Source of the DNA: Sphingomonas faeni
Lineage (GTDB): Bacteria > Pseudomonadota > Alphaproteobacteria > Sphingomonadales > Sphingomonadaceae
Direction: 5' to 3'
Assembly: GCF_023195535.1 (NCBI RefSeq)
Contig: NZ_JALPNF010000003.1
Location: 1 to 64,000, forward strand
Length of the DNA: 64,000 nt
Below, one piece after another: positions 1 through 7,222 of this stretch. Under the pieces are notes generated by a model. That model saw only the letters and a list, made by a program, of their open reading frames with translations, made no database searches and was not told the DNA's origin. Made by a program: the position numbers and the translations under genes. Each line of letters begins with the position of its first letter. The stretch's first letter is position 1.

Positions 1-727
1 GCCTTCGCCGCAGAACTCGAAAAGCAACGGTCGGGTTTAAACCTGACCGTTGCTTCACCCGCGCTCCTGCGCGACAACAACGGTCGGTCTCTGGTCGCAG
101 CTGGATGAAAGGCGGGGGTCACGTCACAATCTTTTTCACCGCGCTCGGCGGTCACAAATCGTATTACAAAGCCGGAAAGAACAAAGAATACTGCGACTGC
201 CTCGCCGCCGTGGATCGTCAGAAAGTTTTGTAGGTTTGGAACGACAAAGGCGCGCGCATGCCCCAAAACTACCGCAATCGCAGCTGCAAAGCGCAACAAG
301 CTCAGATAAACCGACATATTTTTGGTCATGGTTTGCCTTAATTCCCGCCCCGGCTCGCGAGAATTGGCCTTCCCCAAGCGCGCAACGTGAACACCGAACA
401 TTAGAGCCTTGGCAACTGGGATTATTTCCAATTTTCATGGTCGTCCCGCAACGAGACGTGCCCCCCCCCCCGTGTAAAAAGTTCTCATGGGTATCGCGGC
501 GCCACTCACGGAGGCTCATCTGACCGCGCGACGGTCTAGTATCGGCCGCGCTGGGCGATCCATGTGGCACGCGCCTCACATCTCGGACGTGCGTCAACGA
601 TACGTTATCTCGGCTGTCACTTTATCCAGCTTCACCAAAAGTTAATCCGCCGACCCCTATTTTCTCCTCGTGGGCCGATAATTTCGCCACGGGAATACCG
701 GTCGGTCGGTGAGATAAGGGGTGTTTC
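1..727. other. Gene-poor left edge
   Basis: I find no convincing complete gene here. Frame +1 is open from base 1 to a TGA at 106-108 (about 35 codons) and could be the 3' tail of a gene entering from the left, but I do not recognise it. Longer open frames on both strands overlap each other and have no ribosome-binding site or recognisable motif. The stretch holds a palindrome (23-54) and a run of eleven C (461-471). It is clearly less GC-rich than the genes after 4 kb. Confidence 0.5.
23..54. repeat. 32-bp near-perfect palindrome
   Basis: The arm AGCAACGGTC is mirrored around a central GGTTTAAACC, with one G/T wobble pair. There is no following T-run, so it is not a classic rho-independent terminator. 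It could be an operator, a factor-dependent stop, or part of the possible coding tail that spans it. Confidence 0.5.
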
Positions 728-2326
728 ATGATCGCGGTTGATCACGACGATAATTCTGGTGACTTGGCGTCAGCAACAAACGGACCTGATTTGGATCGCA
801 GGCGACTCCTCGCCTTGCTCTCAAGCGTGCCGGTTTTTGGAGCGGCGGCCTATGCCTACGCCAGCGGTAACAGCGGTGCCGGAGGGGGCACGGCGACTGC
901 CACGGATCGCGTAACGGTCGTGACGGGACCGGGCGCTACGCCGGTTGCGAGCCCAGCAGCAGCAGCGGCTAAAGCAGTGGCGACACCTGCGTCTCGACCT
1001 GCGAATTCAGCACCAAGCTTGTTCTCTGCGCAATCGCCTTGGAACTCGACGCCGATAAAGCCCAAGCTCGGAAGTAATAAAATGCCTGCCGCGCGGCAGA
1101 TTCCTTGGATCGAGGAAAGTGCATACTCGTCCAAGATTTTTCGGGCGGTAGCAAACGATAGCCCGATGACCGTCATCGCGGACGATATAGCCAACCAGCT
1201 TCAAGCCGGCTCTGTGACTATTCCTAGATTTCCCGCCGCGACCATGCCGGCCACCGGTCAGGATGGCCATTGTGAAATCCTAGACCCGATCGACGGTACG
1301 CTACATAGCTTTTACCAACTCCGCCGGACGGCGGGCACATGGCGCGCCGGGAAGTATGCGCGTACGTCAGCCCAGGGGAGTGGCTGGGGCACGGTTGCAA
1401 ATCCAGACAATGTCCGCGCTGCCGGCTGCTCGACGGCGGGCGGTCTGCTTCTCGCGTCCGAGCTTGGGCTCGATATTGTGCCGCATGCCCTCGCAATCGG
1501 CATGGACAAAAACGCGTTCATGTCGGGACCGGTCTGGCCAGCAACTCTACAGGATTATACCGGGGCGACCACCTACAAGGGTATACCAGGGCAGCGGTTT
1601 GCGATGGGTAGACTGTTGATGTTGCCCGCTACGTTCGACGTTGACAAGCTCGGTTTGCCGGAGTCGAGGGCGATTGCACGAACCCTTAAAAAATACGGTG
1701 GATATATTGTCGACGCGACCGTCGGCTCGCTGAACTTTTATGCGGAGATCGACAGCGGCTGGAACAAAAGCTATGTCAACGGAAAGTACTCGGGTAATTT
1801 CAGCCCAGACATGCAGGCTATTAAGGCTGCATTGCGACAAGTAATAGAGCACAACGGCTTTCTTGATCGTGATGGTAAGCCTTACGTGCCCACACCGTTT
1901 CGATCGATGAATCTATTGTCGATGCGTGGGCCTTGGCAGGGTTACAGCGGTTCGAGGTCGTTTGGTAAGTATGATGCGGCTACCGATCTATTCCAGGCTG
2001 AGGCAACCGCTGAGCCGCGAACGGTCCGCCAGTTGTTGAACGTACATGACGAGGCCGACCGGTTCGGGTACAAGCGGCAGAACTGGAACCTTAATCCAGA
2101 ACCCGGCGTGCGATATCTGGTGCGCGCTATTGGCGCGGGCGACATAACGGCCATGCTCGCGGTGAACAGCAAGAGTTTTAAACGGTATGGGGCTACCGCC
2201 AAGCTGGCGCCTGGTGGTTCCGTGGCGTTCACCTGGCCGACCGATCCGGCGACCGTGACGGAAATCTTTGTCGACAAGCCCGCCGGTGCAGCGGCAAACA
2301 TACGGCTGGAACTGGTCAAGGCGTGA
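728..2326 (+). CDS. Tat-exported protein of unknown function
   Basis: The protein is 532 residues. An AAGGGG ribosome-binding site at 716-721 sits six bases before the ATG. A twin-arginine signal (DRRRLL at about 23-28) precedes a hydrophobic segment to about residue 45, so export in folded form by Tat is likely. A low-complexity Ala/Gly/Thr/Pro linker runs to about residue 95. The mature domain opens with an SPWN motif and is rich in Gly, Trp and Tyr, as in extracellular carbohydrate-related proteins, but I recognise no catalytic family. Codon use (AAA, ATA, TCT, CTA) is less GC-biased than in later genes, suggesting acquisition. It stands alone, and the next genes face it. The function is unknown; that the frame is coding is nearly certain. 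Confidence 0.85.
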   Translation: MIAVDHDDNSGDLASATNGPDLDRRRLLALLSSVPVFGAAAYAYASGNSGAGGGTATATDRVTVVTGPGATPVASPAAAAAKAVATPASRPANSAPSLFSAQSPWNSTPIKPKLGSNKMPAARQIPWIEESAYSSKIFRAVANDSPMTVIADDIANQLQAGSVTIPRFPAATMPATGQDGHCEILDPIDGTLHSFYQLRRTAGTWRAGKYARTSAQGSGWGTVANPDNVRAAGCSTAGGLLLASELGLDIVPHALAIGMDKNAFMSGPVWPATLQDYTGATTYKGIPGQRFAMGRLLMLPATFDVDKLGLPESRAIARTLKKYGGYIVDATVGSLNFYAEIDSGWNKSYVNGKYSGNFSPDMQAIKAALRQVIEHNGFLDRDGKPYVPTPFRSMNLLSMRGPWQGYSGSRSFGKYDAATDLFQAEATAEPRTVRQLLNVHDEADRFGYKRQNWNLNPEPGVRYLVRAIGAGDITAMLAVNSKSFKRYGATAKLAPGGSVAFTWPTDPATVTEIFVDKPAGAAANIRLELVKA

Positions 2327-2540
2327 CCTCTGGAATCGCGGCGTCGCTTACCAAGACGGAGGCGGCGCCGCGATGGTCGCCAGTCCCAGCACTTTTCCTG
2401 ACCATCTAACGTGCACGATGGAGTCTAGAGAGGTGAGGCAGGCTCGTGTTGTGGCGTTCGGGTGCCAAAGATTTATCAGCTTCGCCCATCCGGGCATAGA
2501 AGTGATCTCGTCACCTCCATTGCCAGCATGCCCGAGGGAT

Positions 2541-2774
2541 CTATTCTGATGATCCGTTCGATCGGTCGGTAAGCCTCGGCTGTGCGGACCATCTTGCCAG
2601 AAGGGCCCGTACCAGCCCACCCCCGCGAAAATAATCATTATGCCAGCGTTCGGCCCGAACGCGGCGTTGGGCGTCGTGCTTCCGACCGCTTGCGATAAGC
2701 CATACCGCGGCCCTGAGAACAATGATCAGTAGCGCCGCGGATAGGATAAGATCGGTTGTGCTAAATGCCGCCAT
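2541..2774 (-). CDS. Small putative single-span membrane protein
   Basis: The frame gives 77 residues from an ATG with an AGGA about twelve bases upstream. Residues about 8-28 form a hydrophobic span (Leu/Ile/Val/Ala) followed by a basic cytoplasmic-type tail rich in Arg and Trp. The start lies inside the end of the next upstream candidate gene (14-base overlap), which would fit translational coupling. I do not recognise the family. The frame could be chance in high-GC DNA. Confidence 0.35.
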   Translation of the reverse strand: MAAFSTTDLILSAALLIIVLRAAVWLIASGRKHDAQRRVRAERWHNDYFRGGGLVRALLARWSAQPRLTDRSNGSSE

Positions 2775-3048
2775 TTGTTGTCGTTTTCCTACCAGTCTGC
2801 GAGCATCGTGAACCGCAATGGGCGAATTGACCACCTCGATCGTCGGCATCGACTGCCCAAGCTAGGATAAATCGAAGACCAATAGGCGCATAGATTGTAT
2901 GCTCTGCGCGGCGGGTTTCCCACGCTGCCTGACCGGGCCCATTTGCTGGAGTGAAAGCAACTGGCTCCTTGTTCGCCAGAAAAACATGCCACTCAAAGGA
3001 GGAATGGGCGGCGATCGATCGCGCCAATGCGGCCGACGTAGAACGCAT
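2761..3048 (-). CDS. Hypothetical protein (weak)
   Basis: The frame gives 95 residues from an ATG with only a weak upstream GGA; a TTG nine codons earlier is an alternative start. The middle of the product looks like folded protein with mixed hydrophobic and charged residues, but the last 20 residues are low in hydrophobicity. It lies between two other small minus-strand candidates downstream of the PilZ gene. I recognise no family. Confidence 0.3.
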   Translation of the reverse strand: MRSTSAALARSIAAHSSFEWHVFLANKEPVAFTPANGPGQAAWETRRAEHTIYAPIGLRFILAWAVDADDRGGQFAHCGSRCSQTGRKTTTNGGI

Positions 3049-3147
3049 GTCCAACGCCCGTAAAACGCTGGGCAAGACTGACTTTAAGGTGCAAGCTCAG
3101 CGACCTCGCACCTGATATCGTGATGAGGAACGTCCGGAATTACGGGG

Positions 3148-3345
3148 TTAAATTTCGTCCGTTTCCATTTCCGACGTCAGAACGAGCTGCTCCCCGGCAG
3201 CTTCGCTGAATCCTGCCATCCACTCGGCGTATGCTATCGATCCGGCATAATACCGACAATCAGCGAGATTGCCTCCCGCGCGAGCAACGTCCTCCCCTTG
3301 GATATAGTAGAGAGACGCTCGCATCGAGATCGGTGTGTCGGCCAT
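3148..3345 (-). CDS. Small hypothetical protein
   Basis: The product is 65 residues. The start was chosen because GAGGAA sits seven bases before this ATG, one of the best ribosome-binding sites in the left region. An earlier in-frame start at 3447 would overlap the PilZ gene and lacks such a site. The product is acidic at the C terminus with Tyr/Ala-rich middle segments. No family is recognised. Its position just after the PilZ gene suggests one transcript. Confidence 0.5.
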   Translation of the reverse strand: MADTPISMRASLYYIQGEDVARAGGNLADCRYYAGSIAYAEWMAGFSEAAGEQLVLTSEMETDEI

Positions 3346-3436
3346 AGAAATGTTCCTCGGCGCACGAACGGTCAAAGATATGATTTGGTCCCCTCCACCT
3401 ATTCTGGCGAGGAAGGGACCGAGTTTGGAGCGTAAC

Positions 3437-3772
3437 TCAATCCACATCCGCCAGATGCAGAATATGGTTCACGACGGTCTCTGGGAGCGGGTTGGCCACA
3501 TCAAAACCAAATTCCGCCATCTGCGCCCAAGCGACCCATCCCGAGTATCTAGCGAACGCCGGGACGTCGACCGCAAGAAACCGACCGAGCGTCGGTGGAT
3601 ATCCAGACCGGACTCGGAAGCCATGCGTCGAGACATCGACCATGGTCGCAGAGATCGGCTCACCTCCAGGGGCGATTAGGAATACAGGAAGGTGGATCGG
3701 GCGTCGCACGGCGACGCGCTCATCAAGGGGAAGCCGGTCGGGCTGAAACGCGGTGTGGGCATGCAAACTCAT
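3437..3772 (-). CDS. PilZ-domain protein
   Basis: The 111-residue protein is essentially one PilZ domain, the common c-di-GMP receptor fold. It shows the expected N-terminal arginine cluster (RVAVRR, about residues 19-24) and the later D-x-S-x-x-G motif (DVSTHG, about 47-52). These are the two ligand-contact motifs of the family. Single-domain PilZ proteins usually act as adaptors controlling motility, cellulose or exopolysaccharide. No partner is encoded next to it. The ribosome-binding site is weak. The assignment of the domain is firm; binding of c-di-GMP is inferred. Confidence 0.8.
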   Translation of the reverse strand: MSLHAHTAFQPDRLPLDERVAVRRPIHLPVFLIAPGGEPISATMVDVSTHGFRVRSGYPPTLGRFLAVDVPAFARYSGWVAWAQMAEFGFDVANPLPETVVNHILHLADVD

Positions 3773-4067
3773 CGATCAATTGATGGCCGCAAAGGCTGAA
3801 AAGCTGGTTAACCACGCTTCAAGTCTCTGCTTTTGTACGATTCCCCTTAAGGTGCTATTTGATGAGCAAGGGCCGCAGGTCAGGTCCACATGTTCGCGAG
3901 GGTTGAACTGCGGTCCTCGATCCTTGCCAGCCGATGATGCGAGTACCGGGCAAGCTGGTGACACGAAATGCAGCGAGGGGGATCGGAGGGGGCGCATCAA
4001 AGGCGGTGCGGCCTGTTCCAAGGTCCAAGTGTGGTAAGGTCATCGCCGGTCCCCCCATAACAGATCG
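3773..4067. other. Intergenic, nothing recognised
   Basis: About 295 bases separate the PilZ gene start from the end of the XRE regulator; both genes read leftward. It presumably carries the PilZ promoter. Open frames here have no ribosome-binding site or motif. No repeat of the families seen elsewhere is present. Confidence 0.5.
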
Positions 4068-4628
4068 CTAGAGGTCGCGGACGAGCCGTGTGGCGACGGC
4101 CATCCAGGCGGGGTTTTCGATCGTTTGGGGCTGTGTGCCCGTGCCCAGCGGCAATAGCGTCATCTGGCCTTCGTATCTGATCAGTCGCCCGAACGCGAAC
4201 CGCCCAGCCGGTTGCGGGACGAGCACGTCGCGGTTGAGCGCAGTCGCGAAGTTTTCCGGCGCCAGCATCGCGCACCAGATCACGTCGCCCGCGCGGTAGT
4301 CGCCGATCCCCCCCGCCACGGTCACCGCGATCTGGCCCGGCGCGACCTGCGGTGGAGGAACGGTCGTCGTTCGGCGCGGCGCGTGGACGCCGCGGCCATC
4401 GAGGATCGCGGTAACGGGCAGGTCGGCGCGGTCGGGCAGCGTCACCAGATCCCCCGCCTCGACGCCCAGCGCCGCGGCGATCCGGTTCAGCCACCCGACC
4501 GACACGGTGCGCGTGCCCGTCTCCAGCCGGCCGATCGTCTGTGCGGTGGTCGGCGGAACACAGCGCCGCGCGACATCCTCCAGCGTCAGGCCCTTGGCGC
4601 GGCGAACTTCGCGAATGGCCGTGATCAT
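4068..4628 (-). CDS. XRE-family transcriptional regulator
   Basis: The protein is 186 residues. An N-terminal helix-turn-helix of the Cro/C1 type spans about residues 4-60 (REVRRAKGLTLEDVARR, then TAQTIGRLETG as recognition helix). The C-terminal 110 residues form a small beta-rich domain resembling the S24/LexA-like or cupin-like sensing halves of such regulators, though I see no clear Ser-Lys protease dyad. TTTGGAGC lies just upstream of the ATG. It is divergent from the DUF6456 gene with 98 bases between the two starts, so it may control both genes. Its ligand is unknown. Confidence 0.85.
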   Translation of the reverse strand: MITAIREVRRAKGLTLEDVARRCVPPTTAQTIGRLETGTRTVSVGWLNRIAAALGVEAGDLVTLPDRADLPVTAILDGRGVHAPRRTTTVPPPQVAPGQIAVTVAGGIGDYRAGDVIWCAMLAPENFATALNRDVLVPQPAGRFAFGRLIRYEGQMTLLPLGTGTQPQTIENPAWMAVATRLVRDL

Positions 4629-4726
4629 CGAAAAGCTCCAAACCAGATGGGTTATTCCTCTGTCCTACAACCGTGTCGATATGGCAACCGGCGTGACTGA
4701 CTTGGAGCAACAACGGGAGACGGCAG

Positions 4727-5191
4727 ATGCGCGAACTGGTGGAGCGATCGATCGACTCGGAGGGCGTTCCCCAGCTGGCGGGGGCACGGAGTGGGCGGGC
4801 GGTAACGGTCAATCTGGCCGAGTCGCCGCTCGGGTGGTTGCGGTCGCGCGGGCTGGTCGACGCGCGGCAGTTCGCGGCGGGGGAGCAGTTGCGCGCCGAT
4901 TACGAACGCGCCTCGATCGCGCCGAGCGTGACAATGCGCTGGGCAGAGCGGGTCGATGGAGGCGGGCATGACGGGCTCGATCCGACATCCGCGCAGATCG
5001 CGGCGAAGCGCCGGTTCGACACCGCGATCGCCGCGGCGGGGCCGGGGCTCGCGGATATCCTGTGGCGCGTGGTCTGCGCGGGGGAGGGGCTGCCCGCCGC
5101 GGAGAAGGCGCTGCATTGGCCGGCGCGCGCGGGGCGGCTGGTCCTGACGCTGGCGCTCGATCGCCTGGCTGCGCATTACGGGATTGGGTAG
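4727..5191 (+). CDS. DUF6456-type protein
   Basis: The protein is 154 residues with GGGAGA seven bases before the ATG. The C-terminal half (about 75-154) carries the pattern of the alphaproteobacterial DUF6456 domain: KRRFDTAIAAAG, then DILWRVVCAGEGLPAAE and a final helix RLVLTLALDRLAAHYG. Members are often linked to helix-turn-helix domains and resemble phage-type replication or regulation modules. The N-terminal part has no clear fold. It faces the XRE regulator, which may control it. The domain name is from memory of the family and no activity is known. Confidence 0.7.
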   Translation: MRELVERSIDSEGVPQLAGARSGRAVTVNLAESPLGWLRSRGLVDARQFAAGEQLRADYERASIAPSVTMRWAERVDGGGHDGLDPTSAQIAAKRRFDTAIAAAGPGLADILWRVVCAGEGLPAAEKALHWPARAGRLVLTLALDRLAAHYGIG

Positions 5192-5224
5192 CGCAGCGCT
5201 GCAACCGGTCGCTTAACCTCACGA

Positions 5225-5346
5225 TCCTCCCCCGCCAGGGGGAGGTGGCGCCGGAGGCGACGGAGGGGGAGGACACGAAACAGCGGTTACTCTTTCCTCC
5301 CCCTCCGTCTGGCAAGGGCCAGCCACCTCCCCCTGGCGGGGGAGGA
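5225..5346. repeat. Family A composite inverted repeat, copy 1
   Basis: The outer hairpin TCCTCCCCCGCC/GGGGGAGG is mirrored at the far end. The left arm carries the GCGCCGGAGGCG module and the right arm the TGGC...GCCA module, followed on each side by the ACGGAGGGGGAGG tail. It lies between the DUF6456 gene and dapF, both reading rightward. Confidence 0.9.
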
Positions 5347-5422
5347 TTGAAGGTCGACGATCCGGTCCGCCTCTTTCCGGTCCGCACTCGCTTTGCCCGC
5401 CCCGCAGCACTAAGTGGCGGGC

Positions 5423-6361
5423 ATGCGCTTCGACCTCATCAAATGCCACGGCTCCGGCAACGACTTCCCCTTGATCGACGCGCGTGCGTCCACGCTCGAC
5501 GACGCAGCCTGGGCGGCCGTCTCGCGCGCGCTCGCGGATCGCGACGGGCCGGTTGGCGGCGACGGTCTGTTGCTGCTCACCGCCGGCGACGAGAGCCACG
5601 CCTTCGGTATGCGAATGTTCAACTCCGACGGCAGCGAGTCCGAGACGTGCCTCAACGGCCTGCGATGCGTAGCGCGCGCCGGGTTCGCGGCAACCGGCAC
5701 ACAGACCGCTACGGCGCTACTCAAGACCAGCGATGCGGTCGTCGTACACGATGCCGACGTCGCGCCGGGGGTGTTCACGGTGCGCGAGATCGCAGGGCCG
5801 GCGTCGCTAGACGTCACTGCGTGGCCGATGGAGGCCGACGCGAATCGCATCGTCGACATGCCGATCCCCCGCTTGCCGACCGCCCGCGCCTTCACCGCCG
5901 TCGCCATGCCGAACCCCCATCTCGTGACGTTCGTGGATGCGATCGACGAAGCCGAACTCGTCCGCGTCGGTGAAGCATGCGAGGCCGCTCCCAACTGGCT
6001 CCCGAACCGCGCCAACGTCAGCTTCGTCGAGGTGCGTGGCGCCGACCTGTTCGTCCGCACCTTCGAGCGTGGCGTCGGTCTGACCGACAGTTGCGGCAGC
6101 GCGATGGCGGCGTCGACCTATGCCGCGTGCCTTACCCGGCGGATCGCCTACGACACGCCGACCACGGTCTTCAACAAGGGCGGCCTCGTTCGCGCCGAGG
6201 CGAGCGCAGCCGCGATGGTCACGCTATCGGGTAATGCGACGTTCGAATGGACCGGCTCGATCGATGTCGATCTCGCGACAGCGACGGCAAGCGACCTGGT
6301 CGTCACGACCCGGCACGACGAAGAGATCGCGGCTTGGGGCAGGCTTGTCGCAACGATCTGA
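5423..6361 (+). CDS. dapF: Diaminopimelate epimerase (DapF-like)
   Basis: The 312-residue protein matches diaminopimelate epimerase, which interconverts LL- and meso-diaminopimelate for lysine and peptidoglycan. It begins with the family motif (HGSGNDF at 9-15). Both catalytic cysteines are present: C76 in an N-x-DGS...CLNGLRC context and C224 in TDSCGS. Both contexts deviate from the usual CGNG and ACGTGA forms. I chose ATG 5423 because homologues begin at the MRF motif; a GTG nine bases upstream is possible. It could be a divergent paralogue acting on another amino acid, since a canonical dapF might lie elsewhere. Confidence 0.85.
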   Translation: MRFDLIKCHGSGNDFPLIDARASTLDDAAWAAVSRALADRDGPVGGDGLLLLTAGDESHAFGMRMFNSDGSESETCLNGLRCVARAGFAATGTQTATALLKTSDAVVVHDADVAPGVFTVREIAGPASLDVTAWPMEADANRIVDMPIPRLPTARAFTAVAMPNPHLVTFVDAIDEAELVRVGEACEAAPNWLPNRANVSFVEVRGADLFVRTFERGVGLTDSCGSAMAASTYAACLTRRIAYDTPTTVFNKGGLVRAEASAAAMVTLSGNATFEWTGSIDVDLATATASDLVVTTRHDEEIAAWGRLVATI

Positions 6362-6444
6362 AACGCGGCTGCATCATTCCTCCGATCCGGCCGTATCTTT
6401 CCGCAGAAGCGTCGGCCGACCGGCGCCGTGAAGGAGAGCATGCC

Positions 6445-6999
6445 GTGAATCCAATTTTTCGTACCGCGATCGTCGCCGCCGCCATCGCCGTCAGCGGCAG
6501 CGCGATCGTCGCCGCGCAGACCAATCCCATGGTCGGCGGCGCCGCGATGTATCCGACCAAGACGATCGTCGAGAACGCGGTCAATTCGAAGGATCACACG
6601 ACGCTGGTTGCCGCGGTGAAGGCTGCCGGCCTGGTCGAGACGCTGTCGGGCCCGGGTCCGTTCACGGTGTTCGCGCCGACCAACGCCGCGTTCAAGAAGC
6701 TGCCCGCCGGCACCGTCGACACGCTGCTCAAGCCCGAGAACAAGACGCAGCTGTCCGCCGTGCTGACCTATCACGTCGTCCCCGGCACGATCACCGCCGC
6801 CGACATCGCCGCCAAGGCGAAGGCGAACGGCGGCACCGCGACCTACACGACCGTGCAGGGCGAGCCGCTGATGTTCATGAAGTCCGGCAGCGGCTGGGGC
6901 ATCATGGACGGCAAGGGCCACAAGGGCCGTGTCACGATCGCCAACGTCATGCAGTCGAACGGCGTGATTCACGTCATCGACACGGTGATGCTGCCGTAA
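6445..6999 (+). CDS. Secreted fasciclin (FAS1) domain protein
   Basis: The protein is 184 residues from a GTG start, chosen because AAGGAG lies seven bases upstream and a signal peptide follows directly (residues 1-23, Ala/Val-rich, ending near AQA). The rest is one FAS1 domain with both conserved blocks: FTVFAPTNAAF in the first half and, near the end, a TI-N-V...NGVIHVIDTVMLP block. FAS1 proteins act in surface adhesion; the bacterial ones are poorly defined. A strong hairpin follows the stop. It is monocistronic. Confidence 0.95.
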   Translation: MNPIFRTAIVAAAIAVSGSAIVAAQTNPMVGGAAMYPTKTIVENAVNSKDHTTLVAAVKAAGLVETLSGPGPFTVFAPTNAAFKKLPAGTVDTLLKPENKTQLSAVLTYHVVPGTITAADIAAKAKANGGTATYTTVQGEPLMFMKSGSGWGIMDGKGHKGRVTIANVMQSNGVIHVIDTVMLP

Positions 7000-7048
7000 T
7001 CGGCACCATTACGAAATACCTGCCTCGATCCCCCACGCGGTAGTGTCG

Positions 7049-7080
7049 TCGGGCCCGTTGCCGAGAGGTGACGGGCCCGA
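7049..7080 (+). terminator. Hairpin terminator after fasciclin gene
   Basis: A 10-bp perfect stem (TCGGGCCCGT with ACGGGCCCGA) around a 12-base loop lies 50 bases after the stop codon and is followed by TTGCGTTTG. The tail is only moderately T-rich. It precedes the first family B repeat. Confidence 0.6.
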
Positions 7081-7129
7081 TTGCGTTTGCGGGGCGCCGT
7101 CGTCTCGGTTCCGTCGTCTCACCCTCCCC

Positions 7130-7211
7130 CGTCATCCTGACGAAAGTCAGGACCCAGGGTAACAAGCGCTGCCCTTCGTGGCTCTGGGTCCTGACTTTCG
7201 TCAGGATGACG
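7130..7211. repeat. Family B inverted repeat, copy 1
   Basis: Two head-to-head arms each contain CCTGACGAAAGTCAGG, a 6-bp stem with a GAAA tetraloop, flanked by CGTCAT outside and ACCCAG inside. It sits in the convergent gap between the fasciclin gene and nupC. Confidence 0.9.
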
Positions 7212-7222
7212 GAAAGGGGGAC

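Noticed and set aside
50..597. Overlapping open frames of about 150 codons on both strands at the left edge
   Set aside because: They overlap one another, have no ribosome-binding site or motif, and one translates the C-run into a proline stretch.
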